Part shown: positions 38,298-46,181 of the stretch, one piece after another | Layout of the letters: every line of letters begins with the position of its first letter | Position numbering within the stretch: the first letter of the stretch is position 1 | Origin: Mesorhizobium sp. J8 | Lineage (GTDB): Bacteria > Pseudomonadota > Alphaproteobacteria > Rhizobiales > Rhizobiaceae | NCBI RefSeq assembly: GCF_016591715.1 | Contig: NZ_AP024109.1 | Location: 5,456,001 to 5,520,000, forward strand | Direction: 5' to 3' | Length of the DNA stretch: 64,000 nucleotides | Position numbers and translations under genes: made by a program | The notes under the pieces: generated by a model | Told to the model about the DNA's origin: nothing | The model's database searches: none | Seen by the model: the letters and a program-made list of their open reading frames with translations, nothing else

Positions 38298-38324
38298 CAA
38301 GGTCCGCGCAAGACTGGCCGCCTA
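38298..38324 (+). promoter_or_regulatory. Two-half-site flagellar promoter upstream of flgB
   Basis: CAAG (38298-38301), seven bases, CAAG (38309-38312), ten bases, TAGTC with TA at 38323-38324. The two half-sites lie in a direct repeat, CGCGCAAG, with 11-bp period. The second ends 42 nt before the flgB start. It lies in the 86-bp gap between the membrane protein gene and flgB. Confidence 0.62.
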
Positions 38325-38354
38325 GTCTTGTGCGTACTTGCCCGGGAGATTCCC

Positions 38355-38735
38355 ATGGAACCGGTAAATCTTTTCGATCTCGCCACGCGGCAGTCGCAAT
38401 GGCTGGCCGTGCGCCAGTCGGCGATTGCCTCCAACATCGCCAATGCCAACACGCCGGGCTACACGGCCAACGACGTCGAGCCCTTCGAAAAGGTGCTCGA
38501 CCGGACCGCCGTGACGCTTGCCGCCACGCAGGCCGGCCACCTCGGCGCCGAAACGGCCAATGCCGGCTTCAACGTCAAGCCCGAGGATCCCGACGGCGCG
38601 ATCATGCCATCGAAGAACACCGTGGTTCTCGAACAGGAGCTGATGAAGGCCGGCGAGGTCCGCCGCTCCTTCGAGCTCAACACGGCGATCGTCAAGGCCT
38701 TCCATTCGATGATGACGATGGTGGTGAAGAGCTGA
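38355..38735 (+). CDS. flgB: Flagellar proximal rod protein FlgB
   Basis: A protein of 126 residues from the ATG at 38355, preceded by GGGAG. N-terminal rod signature [23 protein letters not shown]-terminal helix [22 protein letters not shown]. FlgB is the first rod subunit above the MS ring. It heads the flgB-flgC-fliE-flgG gene string. Confidence 0.95.
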   Translation: MEPVNLFDLATRQSQWLAVRQSAIASNIANANTPGYTANDVEPFEKVLDRTAVTLAATQAGHLGAETANAGFNVKPEDPDGAIMPSKNTVVLEQELMKAGEVRRSFELNTAIVKAFHSMMTMVVKS

Positions 38736-38737
38736 CC

Positions 38738-39154
38738 ATGGACGCCCTCACCGCAGCCCTCAAAGTCGCGGCCTCTGGCCTTGGCGCCCAGTCGGAGCGC
38801 CTGCGCGTGGTCTCGGAAAACCTTGCCAACGCCCAGTCGATCGGCAGCACGCCGGGCGCCGATCCCTATCGCCGCAAGACGATCACCTTCCAGTCCGAGG
38901 TCGACCGCGCGACCGGCGGCTCGCTGGTGGAAGTCAGCGCGATCTCGCGCGATCCTTCGGACTTCCCGATCGAATTCCAGCCCGGCAACGAAGCCGCCGA
39001 CGCCAAAGGGTACGTCAAGATGCCCAACGTCAACACATTGGTCGAAATGGCCGACATGAGCGAGGCAAACCGCTCCTATGAAGCCAACCTGCAGGTCATC
39101 AAGCAGGCTCGCGATCTGATTTCCATGACCATCGACCTGATGAGGAACCAGTAA
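38738..39154 (+). CDS. flgC: Flagellar proximal rod protein FlgC
   Basis: A protein of 138 residues beginning at ATG 38738, two bases after the flgB stop. N-terminus [22 protein letters not shown]-terminal [20 protein letters not shown], both typical of FlgC. It overlaps fliE by one base. Confidence 0.95.
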   Translation: MDALTAALKVAASGLGAQSERLRVVSENLANAQSIGSTPGADPYRRKTITFQSEVDRATGGSLVEVSAISRDPSDFPIEFQPGNEAADAKGYVKMPNVNTLVEMADMSEANRSYEANLQVIKQARDLISMTIDLMRNQ

Positions 39155-39483
39155 TGATCGGCGGTATCGGGGCAATACAATTCAAGACGGCGGTTGACGG
39201 AGCGGAGCAGGCGTCACCAAACCTCTTGCAGGGCGGCGTCGGAACGCAGGCCGGCGAAAGCATCGGCAGCAGCTTCGCCGAAGTCCTCAGCCAGGCGGCG
39301 ACGAAAACCGTCAACACGCTGCAGGGTGCCGAGCAGATGTCGATCCAGGCGCTCAAGGGCGACGCCGACACCCGCCAGGTGGTCGATGCGGTGCTGAGCG
39401 CCCAACAGGCGCTGCAGACCACCATCGCCATCCGCGACAAGGTCGTGTCGGCCTATCTCGAAATCAGTCGCATGAGTATCTAG
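39154..39483 (+). CDS. fliE: Flagellar hook-basal body complex protein FliE
   Basis: A protein of 109 residues. The C-terminal half, VNTLQGAEQMSIQALKGDAD and QVVDAVLSAQQALQTTIAIR, is the FliE signature. It links the MS ring to the rod. Its ATG uses the last base of the flgC stop codon. Confidence 0.94.
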   Translation: MIGGIGAIQFKTAVDGAEQASPNLLQGGVGTQAGESIGSSFAEVLSQAATKTVNTLQGAEQMSIQALKGDADTRQVVDAVLSAQQALQTTIAIRDKVVSAYLEISRMSI

Positions 39484-39492
39484 GACCGCGTC

Positions 39493-40281
39493 ATGAAAGC
39501 CCTTGCCATCGCCGCCACCGGCATGAACGCCCAGCAGACCAACCTGGAAGTCATCGCCAACAACATCGCCAACATCAACACCACCGGCTACAAGCGGGCA
39601 CGGGCCGAATTCTCCGACCTGCTCTACCAGGTCGACCGCACGCAGGGCGTGCCCAACCGCTCCAACACCTCGCTGGTGCCGGAAGGCGTCTCGATTGGTC
39701 TCGGCGTCAAGACGACGGCCGTGCGCAACGTCCACACCCAGGGCGAGCTGGCCAGCACGGGCAACAGTTTCGATCTGGCCTTGACCGGCAGGGGCTGGTT
39801 CCAGATCCAGGGAGCCGACGGCGGCACGCTCTATTCGCGCGCCGGCGCCTTCAATACCAACGCCACCGGGCAGTTGGTGACCGTCGACGGCGCCGAGGTC
39901 ATCCCGGCCATCACCGTGCCGACCGACGCCGTCGAAGTCATCGTCAACAAGACCGGCCAGGTCTTTGCCCGCCTGGACGGTCAGACGAATTTGCAGTTGC
40001 TCGGCCAGCTTCAGATCGCCAACTTCGCCAACGAGGCTGGCCTGGCGCCGCTCGGCGACAACCTTTTCCAGGAGACGGCCGCCTCGGGTCCGGCCAATGT
40101 CGGCGTGCCAGGCGATCCGGGCTTCGCCACGATCCAGCAGGGTTACCTCGAATCCTCCAACGTCGATCCGGTCAAGGAAATCACCGAGCTGATCTCGGCG
40201 CAGCGCGCCTATGAAATGAACTCCAAGGTCATCCAGGCCGCAGACGACATGGCCTCGGTGGTCTCCAAGAACATCAGGTAA
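39493..40281 (+). CDS. flgG: Flagellar distal rod protein FlgG
   Basis: A protein of 262 residues, as usual for FlgG. N-terminal [20 protein letters not shown], a central [20 protein letters not shown], and C-terminal [20 protein letters not shown]. It builds the distal rod that crosses the peptidoglycan and outer membrane rings. Confidence 0.97.
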   Translation: MKALAIAATGMNAQQTNLEVIANNIANINTTGYKRARAEFSDLLYQVDRTQGVPNRSNTSLVPEGVSIGLGVKTTAVRNVHTQGELASTGNSFDLALTGRGWFQIQGADGGTLYSRAGAFNTNATGQLVTVDGAEVIPAITVPTDAVEVIVNKTGQVFARLDGQTNLQLLGQLQIANFANEAGLAPLGDNLFQETAASGPANVGVPGDPGFATIQQGYLESSNVDPVKEITELISAQRAYEMNSKVIQAADDMASVVSKNIR

Positions 40282-40284
40282 CGG

Positions 40285-40809
40285 ATGATGGCCGGGCCGA
40301 TCTCCTCCGCACTCCGTCGCACCGCGCTGGCCACCGTCCTGGTGGCCGCCGGCGCGCCGGCTTTCGCACAGGATGCGGCCGGCCAGTCGGCGAACCAGAT
40401 CGCCTCCGCCCAGGCGACCGGCGAGGCCGTGCTGATCCCCAACCGGGTCATCTATCCCGGCGAGACCATCGAGCCCGCCTCGCTCAAGCAGGTGACGCTC
40501 ATCCCCGGCAAGCACAAGCCCGACGGCATGGCGACGCGCTCCGAGGAGCTTCAGGGCAAGGTCGCCAAGCGCACGCTTCTGCCTGGACGCTACATTCCGG
40601 TCACGGCGATTCGCGACGCCTGGCTGGTCGAGCAGGGCGCTTCCGTGCAGGTCTATTTCACCGCCGGCGCACTCACCATTTCGGCGGCCGGGGTCACGTT
40701 GCAGCCAGGCGCTGCCGGCGACCAGATCAAGATCCGCAACATCGACAGCGGCAAGATTATCTCGGGCACCGTGATGGCCGACGGCACCATCAAGGTCGGC
40801 GCTTCGTGA
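40285..40809 (+). CDS. flgA: Flagellar P-ring assembly chaperone FlgA
   Basis: A protein of 174 residues with a signal peptide (LATVLVAAGAPAFAQ) ending at about residue 29. The SAF-like domain follows (VLIPNRVIYPGETIEPASLK, GKVAKRTLLPGRYIPV). It is a periplasmic chaperone that helps assemble FlgI. Overlaps flgI. Confidence 0.93.
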   Translation: MMAGPISSALRRTALATVLVAAGAPAFAQDAAGQSANQIASAQATGEAVLIPNRVIYPGETIEPASLKQVTLIPGKHKPDGMATRSEELQGKVAKRTLLPGRYIPVTAIRDAWLVEQGASVQVYFTAGALTISAAGVTLQPGAAGDQIKIRNIDSGKIISGTVMADGTIKVGAS

Positions 40810-42047
40810 TGCGTGCCTTTGTCCTTCTGCTAAGCGCCGCCATCGGCCTTCAGCCGGCATTGGCCGATGGGCTGACGCCCAAGGCCAAGCGCGAGCTGGC
40901 GCAGCGGAATGGCGGCGTCTACGACGATCCCGAATATGATCCGGCCACCACCCAGCGCATGTTCCGTGTATCCACCGGGCCAAGCACGCTGCCGCCCGGC
41001 CAGGTCGCCGCGCGTATCAAGGACATCGCCCAGCTGCAGAGCGCGCGCGACAACCAGCTCGTCGGCTACGGCCTTGTCATCGGCCTCGCCGGCACCGGCG
41101 ACAGCCTGCGCAACTCGCCCTTCACCGAGCAGTCGATCCGCGCCATGCTGGAAAATCTCGGCATCGCCACCGAAGGCGGCAGCGCGCGCGCCAAGAACGT
41201 CGCCGCCGTCATCGTCACCGCCAACATGCCGCCCTTCGTCCAGTCGGGCGCCCGCATCGACATCGACGTCTCCTCGATGGGCGACGCCACCTCGCTCGCG
41301 GGCGGCACGCTGGTGATGACGCCGCTGAAGGCTGCCGATGGCGAGATCTATGCCGTCGGGCAGGGCTCGGTGATCATCGGCGGCTTCACCGCCCAGGGTC
41401 AGGCCGAACAGTTGACGCAAGGCGTGCCGACCGCCGGTCGCGTCCCCAACGGCGCCATCGTCGAACGCGCGGTGCCGGCCGAGTTCGACGACCAGAGTGT
41501 GCTGACGCTGCAATTGCGCAATCCCGATTTCTCGACCGCCATCCGCATCGCAGACGCCGTAAACGACTACACTTCTCAGCGCTTCGGCATGCGGGTCGCC
41601 GCTGAGCGCGATGCCCGCACCGTGCAGATCAGGCGGCCGAAGAATGTCTCGGCCGCGCGCTTCTATGCCGAGATCGAAAATCTCGTCGTGGAGTCGGACG
41701 CCCCTGCCCGCGTCGTCATCGACGAGCGCACCGGCACTATCGTCATTGGCAACAATGTCCGCATTTCGCGTGTGGCGATCAGCCATGGCACGCTCACCGT
41801 ACGCATCACCGAAGCGCCGAAGGTGGTCCAGCCGGAACCCTTCTCCAAGGGCGAGACCGCGGTCGAGCCCTTCACCGCCATCGAGGCGAGTCGGCCCGAC
41901 GCGCGCGTCGCTTTGCTCGACGGTCCCGATCTCGAAACGCTCGTCTCCGGCCTCAATCGCCTCGGCGTGAAGCCCGACGGCATCATCGCCATCCTGCAAG
42001 GCATCAAATCGGCCGGCGCCTTGCAGGCCGACCTGGTTCTCCAATAG
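40809..42047 (+). CDS. flgI: Flagellar P-ring protein FlgI
   Basis: A protein of 412 residues from ATG 40809; a GTG three bases earlier is equally in frame. A signal peptide (FVLLLSAAIGLQPALA) ends near residue 20. An unusual acidic/basic linker (AKRELAQRNGGVYDDPEYD) lengthens the mature N-terminus before the family's opening ARIKDIAQLQSARDNQLVGY. Other family blocks are NVAAVIVTANMPPF and SPFTEQSIRAML. It forms the P ring around the rod in the peptidoglycan layer. Confidence 0.95.
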   Translation: MRAFVLLLSAAIGLQPALADGLTPKAKRELAQRNGGVYDDPEYDPATTQRMFRVSTGPSTLPPGQVAARIKDIAQLQSARDNQLVGYGLVIGLAGTGDSLRNSPFTEQSIRAMLENLGIATEGGSARAKNVAAVIVTANMPPFVQSGARIDIDVSSMGDATSLAGGTLVMTPLKAADGEIYAVGQGSVIIGGFTAQGQAEQLTQGVPTAGRVPNGAIVERAVPAEFDDQSVLTLQLRNPDFSTAIRIADAVNDYTSQRFGMRVAAERDARTVQIRRPKNVSAARFYAEIENLVVESDAPARVVIDERTGTIVIGNNVRISRVAISHGTLTVRITEAPKVVQPEPFSKGETAVEPFTAIEASRPDARVALLDGPDLETLVSGLNRLGVKPDGIIAILQGIKSAGALQADLVLQ

Positions 42048-42055
42048 GCACGCCG

Positions 42056-42655
42056 ATGATTGCGCTTCTTTCCTCGAAGACACGCCATTCGCTCACAATG
42101 ATCGCCGCAGCGGCCGCACTGGTTGGCGGCGCATCCGTCCACGCCGAGGAAGTCCGGCAGGTCCTGCCTGGCGGGCAGGCCCCGGCCCAACCGGCCGAAC
42201 TTACCCGCGAGCAGGAGCCGGCCCGGCCGGCTGCGCTCGCAGGCGGCAAGACGCCGGACGAAAGCGAGGTCCAGCGCTTCTGCTCCAACATCGCCGACGC
42301 CGCGCGCGATCGCCGCTACGCGCTGCAGGCCGAGGAATTGAAGCAGCTGCAGGCCGGCATCGACGAGCGCATGAAGGCGCTGGAGGCTAAGAAAACCGAA
42401 TATGAAGAATGGCTGAAGCGCCGCGAAGTGTTCCTGGCGCGCGCCGAGGACGGCGTCGTCAAGATCTATGCCGGCATGAAGCCCGACGCCGCCGCCGAAC
42501 GTCTGGCGATGGTCAATGCCGAGCTCGCGGCCGCCATTCTGATGAAGCTCGATTCGCGCAAGGCCGGCGTCATCCTGAATGAAATGGACCAGAAGGCGGC
42601 GGCGACTCTCACCGGCATCATGGCCAGCGCGGCGCGAAGGGTTGATCCGTCATGA
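42056..42655 (+). CDS. motE: Periplasmic motility chaperone MotE (for MotC)
   Basis: A protein of 199 residues with a signal peptide (MIAAAAALVGGASVHA), a Pro-rich linker, a coiled coil at about residues 80-130 (QAEELKQLQAGIDERMKALE) and a C-terminal MgtE-N-like helical region (LAAAILMKLDSRKAGVILNE). In Sinorhizobium MotE is the periplasmic chaperone that folds MotC. Its position between flgI and flgH is conserved, and motC is present at 51128. Confidence 0.87.
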   Translation: MIALLSSKTRHSLTMIAAAAALVGGASVHAEEVRQVLPGGQAPAQPAELTREQEPARPAALAGGKTPDESEVQRFCSNIADAARDRRYALQAEELKQLQAGIDERMKALEAKKTEYEEWLKRREVFLARAEDGVVKIYAGMKPDAAAERLAMVNAELAAAILMKLDSRKAGVILNEMDQKAAATLTGIMASAARRVDPS

Positions 42656-43356
42656 AGTTGAAATTGCTCGCCCTGATCGCCCTCGCTAGCCTGGCTGGCT
42701 GCGGCACCGACCTCAAGGAGGTCGGCAGGGAACCCGCTTTGTCGCCGGTCGGTTCCGGCATCGGTGCAGGCGGCTCCGGCCCCTACAGCTATCCCGAGCC
42801 GCCTGCGTCGCGGCCGAAGAAGTTTTCGCTGTGGGACGACCGCCAGAGCCGGCTCTTCACCGATCCGCGCGCGCTGCGCGCGGGCGACATCCTTACCGTC
42901 AACATCAGGCTCAACGACCGGGCCAATTTCAAGAACCAGAACGATCGCAGCCGCACCGCCGCGCGCAAGCTCGGCTACGACATCACGCTCGGATGGGACG
43001 GCAGGAGCACCAGCGGCAAGGGCGACGCCGGCTTGAGTTCCAGCACCGAGACCAATGCCGACGGCGAGATCAAGCGCTCGGAAGACATCGCCCTCAACGT
43101 CGCCGCAGTCGTCACCGAGGTGCTGCCCAACGGCAATCTGATGATCAGGGGCTCGCAGGAGGTCCGCGTCAATTACGAGCTTCGCGTGCTGACCATCGCC
43201 GGCATGGTTCGTCCGTCCGACATCGGCGCGGAGAACACCATCCCCTATGAGCGCATCGCCGAGGCGCGCATCTCCTACGGCGGTCGCGGCCGTGTGAGCG
43301 AGGTCCAGCAGCCGGCCTATGGCCAGCAGGTCCTCGACCAGGTTCTTCCTTTCTAG
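42652..43356 (+). CDS. flgH: Flagellar L-ring lipoprotein FlgH
   Basis: A protein of 234 residues. The lipobox LAGC gives a lipidated Cys17 after a 16-residue signal. FlgH features: LFTDPRALRAGDILTVNIRL and NLMIRGSQEVRVNYELRVL. It forms the L ring in the outer membrane. It overlaps motE by 4 bp. Confidence 0.96.
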   Translation: MKLKLLALIALASLAGCGTDLKEVGREPALSPVGSGIGAGGSGPYSYPEPPASRPKKFSLWDDRQSRLFTDPRALRAGDILTVNIRLNDRANFKNQNDRSRTAARKLGYDITLGWDGRSTSGKGDAGLSSSTETNADGEIKRSEDIALNVAAVVTEVLPNGNLMIRGSQEVRVNYELRVLTIAGMVRPSDIGAENTIPYERIAEARISYGGRGRVSEVQQPAYGQQVLDQVLPF

Positions 43357-43374
43357 GGTCGGGATAGCGCTGCC

Positions 43375-43869
43375 GTGGCCAATGTCGAGCAGGTCCAGCC
43401 CAAGAAGGGACCGTCCCTGGTGATCCAGCTTGCCATGCTCCTGGTCATGACGGGCGCGGCCGTCGGCATGGGCTGGCTTTCCGGCGGCTATCTCAAGCAG
43501 GGCGAAACGCCGGCGCCGGTCCCTGCGGCGCCGGAAAACGCCGGCGCCGTGGAAAAACCCGCCGAGGGTGGCAAGGTGGCCGCCGGGCCAACGCTGGCGC
43601 AATTGGCGCCGATCACCACCAATCTCGCCTCGCCATCGGACGTCTGGATCCGGCTCGAGGCGTCGCTGCTTTATGACGCTCCCCAGCCACCGGAAATGAC
43701 CGAGCAGATCCATCAGGATCTGCTCGCCTTCGTGCGCACGCTCAAGCTGCACCAGATCGAAGGCGCCAGCGGTTACCAGCATCTCAAGGCCGATCTCGAG
43801 GAGCGCGCGGCGCTGCGCAGCGGCGGCCACGTCAAACAGGTTCTCGTCAGGACGATGCTGCTCGAATGA
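43375..43869 (+). CDS. fliL: Flagellar basal body-associated protein FliL
   Basis: A protein of 164 residues starting at GTG 43375. One N-terminal membrane span (VIQLAMLLVMTGAAVGMGWL), a Pro/Ala linker, then the periplasmic FliL domain (SDVWIRLEASLLYD) and ending QVLVRTMLLE. It surrounds stators and supports motor torque. Overlaps fliP by 4 bp. Confidence 0.93.
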   Translation: MANVEQVQPKKGPSLVIQLAMLLVMTGAAVGMGWLSGGYLKQGETPAPVPAAPENAGAVEKPAEGGKVAAGPTLAQLAPITTNLASPSDVWIRLEASLLYDAPQPPEMTEQIHQDLLAFVRTLKLHQIEGASGYQHLKADLEERAALRSGGHVKQVLVRTMLLE

Positions 43870-44597
43870 GAAAATTCCTCATAGCCACGGCGCTCATCGT
43901 CGCCACCACGTCCGTCGCCGCGGCCCAGCAGCTCGATCTTGGCGGCATCGGCAAGGCCGACGGCACGACCGTCGGCTACCTGATCCAGATGTTCGGCCTG
44001 CTCACCGTGCTTTCGGTGGCGCCGGGCCTCTTGATCATGGTGACGAGCTTCACCCGCTTCGTCATCGCCTTCTCGATCCTGCGCGCCGGCATCGGCCTGC
44101 AATCGACGCCGGCAAACCTGATCCTGATCTCGCTGTCGCTGTTCATGACCTTCTATGTCATGGCGCCGACCTTCGACCAGGCCTGGAACACCGGCGTGAA
44201 GCCGCTGATGGACAACCAGATCACCCAGGCCGAGGCGTTCGAGAAGATCTCCGGCCCGTTCCGCGACTTCATGCTGCACAATGTGCGCGACAAGGATTTC
44301 GACCTCTTCGCCGATCTCGCCCGCGAGCGCGGCCAGACCGTATCGCGCGAGACCGTCGACCTGCGCATCCTGGTGCCGGCCTTCATGATCTCGGAAATCC
44401 GGCGCGGCTTCGAGATCGGCTTCCTGATCGTGCTGCCCTTCCTTGTCATCGACCTCATCGTCGCCACCGTCACCATGGCCATGGGCATGATGATGCTGCC
44501 GCCGACGGTGGTATCGCTGCCGTTCAAGATCCTGTTCTTCGTTTTGATCGACGGCTGGAACCTTCTGGTCGGCAGCCTGGTGCGATCCTTCACCTGA
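43866..44597 (+). CDS. fliP: Flagellar type III export gate protein FliP
   Basis: A protein of 243 residues. A cleavable signal (LIATALIVATTSVAAA), then four membrane segments with the invariant FliP blocks APGLLIMVTSFTRFVIAFSI and VPAFMISEIRRGFEIGF. It forms the export pore with FliQ (60455) and FliR (not in this window). The last gene of the long rod/ring operon. Confidence 0.97.
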   Translation: MRKFLIATALIVATTSVAAAQQLDLGGIGKADGTTVGYLIQMFGLLTVLSVAPGLLIMVTSFTRFVIAFSILRAGIGLQSTPANLILISLSLFMTFYVMAPTFDQAWNTGVKPLMDNQITQAEAFEKISGPFRDFMLHNVRDKDFDLFADLARERGQTVSRETVDLRILVPAFMISEIRRGFEIGFLIVLPFLVIDLIVATVTMAMGMMMLPPTVVSLPFKILFFVLIDGWNLLVGSLVRSFT

Positions 44598-44636
44598 GGC
44601 GCCGAGCCGAGTGCTGAGGCGCACTCCCTGCCCATT

Positions 44637-44664
44637 CCAATTTTTCGCAATATATTTTCGATTA
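44637..44664 (+). promoter_or_regulatory. Looser two-half-site promoter-like element upstream of flaA
   Basis: CCAA (44637-44640), seven bases, CAAT (44648-44651), then eleven bases, then TAACC at 44663. The 11-bp half-site period is kept but half-sites are degenerate and the last spacer is one longer than in the other sites. If real, it gives flaA a leader of about 145 nt. Confidence 0.35.
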
Positions 44665-44695
44665 ACCGTCCGATTTAGGTCTTTGGTAGGGACTT

Positions 44696-44783
44696 CCCGC
44701 CATAGTCGCTCGCAGATGGCGGGTGACCCAACTGAGCGGTCATTGGCATGATGCCGCACCGTCATACCGGACATGCCGGTATG
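44696..44783 (+). promoter_or_regulatory. Structured leader of flaA
   Basis: Two perfect 8-bp hairpins lie between the promoter-like element and the start codon: CCCGCCAT (44696-44703) with ATGGCGGG (44716-44723), and CATACCGG (44763-44770) with CCGGTATG (44776-44783). The second ends 36 nt before the ATG and is followed by an A-rich stretch. FlbT is known in alphaproteobacteria to act on flagellin mRNA leaders; these are possible targets. Confidence 0.5.
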
Positions 44784-44819
44784 TCAAAAAAATCCGTGTA
44801 AAATTAAGGTACGAGTACC

Positions 44820-45815
44820 ATGGCCAGTATCATGACCAACGCTTCGGCGTTGACCGCTCTGCAGAGCTTGAACGCCACCCAGAAAGCCCTTGACACCACC
44901 CAGTCCCGCATCTCGACGGGCTATCGCGTCTCCCAGGCTTCCGACAACGCCGCTTACTGGTCGATCGCCACCACGATGCGCTCCGACAACCAGGCTATGT
45001 CCACCGTTTCGGACGCGCTCGGCCTCGGCGCCTCGAAGGTCGACACCGCCTACACCGGCATGGACAGCGCGATCTCGACCATCAACCAGATCCAGCAGAA
45101 GCTGACCGCTTCCTACGGCCAGACGGATGCTTCGAAGGAAAAGACCCAGGTCGAAATCGCCGCTCTTCAGAACCAGTTGAAGGCCTATGCCGATGGCGCC
45201 ACCTTCTCCGGCACCAACATGCTGTCGGTCAACAGCGGCGCTACCGCCACCAGCGCGGCCGACGTGAAGATCGTTTCGGCCTTCAATCGCGATGCCACCG
45301 GCGCGGTTTCGATCTCGACGATCGACGTCAACGTCGACAGCATCAAGCTGTATGAAGCCGGCACGGCGTCGGGCGTATCGAAGGGCATCCTCGACGCCGA
45401 CCGCGTCGGTGCGACCGGTGCTGTCACCACTACCGCGCAGAATCCGACCCTGGGTGCGGCAGCGCAGGCGGGCGACACCTATTCGGTAGCCACGATGAAG
45501 ATCTTCTCCGGCACCACCGCAGCCAGCGATACCCAGATCGCGGAAATGATGAAGGTGGTCGACGCGGCGCTCAAGGATATGACGAACGCCGCCACCAAGC
45601 TCGGCGCCGCCAAGAGCTCGATCGACCTGCAGAAGACCTTCACCTCGAGCCTGATGGACTCCATCGATCGCGGCGTCGGCCAGCTCGTCGATGCCGACAT
45701 GAACAAGGAATCGACCCGCCTCCAGGCGCTGCAGGTGCAGCAGCAGCTCGGCGTCCAGGCGCTGTCGATCGCCAACGGCTCGTCGCAGTCGATCCTGTCG
45801 CTCTTCCGCGGCTGA
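44820..45815 (+). CDS. flaA: Flagellin FlaA
   Basis: A protein of 331 residues with the rhizobial flagellin ends: MASIMTNASALTALQSLNAT and QARI-like SRISTGYRVSQASDNAAYWS at the N-terminus, and the D0/D1 C-terminus (LGAAKSSIDLQKTFTSSLMD, then QQQLGVQALSIANGSSQSIL). The central D2/D3 part (residues about 125-245) is short and Thr/Ala-rich. Exported by the flagellar type III system to form the filament. A monocistronic unit with a structured leader and a strong terminator. Confidence 0.96.
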   Translation: MASIMTNASALTALQSLNATQKALDTTQSRISTGYRVSQASDNAAYWSIATTMRSDNQAMSTVSDALGLGASKVDTAYTGMDSAISTINQIQQKLTASYGQTDASKEKTQVEIAALQNQLKAYADGATFSGTNMLSVNSGATATSAADVKIVSAFNRDATGAVSISTIDVNVDSIKLYEAGTASGVSKGILDADRVGATGAVTTTAQNPTLGAAAQAGDTYSVATMKIFSGTTAASDTQIAEMMKVVDAALKDMTNAATKLGAAKSSIDLQKTFTSSLMDSIDRGVGQLVDADMNKESTRLQALQVQQQLGVQALSIANGSSQSILSLFRG

Positions 45816-45841
45816 TCGCCCTATACTGACCAGGCCAAAGC

Positions 45842-45875
45842 ACCGGGCCGCGCCAAAAGCGCGGCCCGGTTTTTT
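45842..45875 (+). terminator. Rho-independent terminator of flaA
   Basis: A perfect 12-bp GC-rich stem, ACCGGGCCGCGC with GCGCGGCCCGGT, loop CAAAA, and a run of six T, about 26 bp after the flaA stop. Confidence 0.93.
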
Positions 45876-45881
45876 ATTGGG

Positions 45882-45978
45882 GCGGTTCGCCGTTTCACGG
45901 AAACGGTGAACCGCTCCATTCCTATTTGCTTTGAAGCAATTCCGGACGGAAAACCGTTTCACACTTTCCTGGAATTGC
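45882..45978 (+). repeat. Rhizobial intergenic palindromic repeat, copy 2
   Basis: Two parts: a hairpin with arms 45882-45896 and 45900-45914 (15 bp, one G-T pair), and the core GCAATTCCGGACGGAAAA... to CTGGAATTGC at 45936-45978, which matches the element at 6406-6449 on the other strand. It sits between the flaA terminator and the flaB promoter. Confidence 0.75.
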
Positions 45979-45984
45979 TTTGCT

Positions 45985-46011
45985 CAAGGTCCGCGCAACC
46001 TTCGCCTCTTA
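45985..46011 (+). promoter_or_regulatory. Two-half-site flagellar promoter upstream of flaB
   Basis: CAAG (45985-45988), the seven bases GTCCGCG, CAAC (45996-45999), ten bases, then TAACT with TA at 46010-46011. The first 14 bases equal those of the flgB site. It lies 171 nt before the flaB start, much farther than in the other units, and implies a leader of about 160 nt. Confidence 0.5.
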
Positions 46012-46041
46012 ACTTCCCGAAAGCCTGCTTTTAACAGGCCA

Positions 46042-46069
46042 TTAACCATATCGCGCTAGGTATGGTTAA
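46042..46069 (+). promoter_or_regulatory. Perfect 9-bp dyad in the flaB leader
   Basis: TTAACCATA, ten bases, TATGGTTAA. It lies 113-140 nt before the flaB start and just after a smaller hairpin (GCCTG...CAGGC). If transcription begins at the site near 46010, both would be in the mRNA leader as hairpins; otherwise the dyad could be an operator. Confidence 0.5.
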
Positions 46070-46181
46070 CCAATGACTTACGACAGGTTGCCGACTCGGC
46101 CCGACCGGCACGATCGCAACCGATGGGCAGGTTGAGACCCGGCCTGCGTGGCATGCCGGCCTTTGAGAAGGAGCGAGTTTC

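Noticed and set aside
37743..38354. Upstream extension of flgB inside the membrane protein gene
   Set aside because: The FlgB family begins at the ATG at 38355, which has its own ribosome-binding site.
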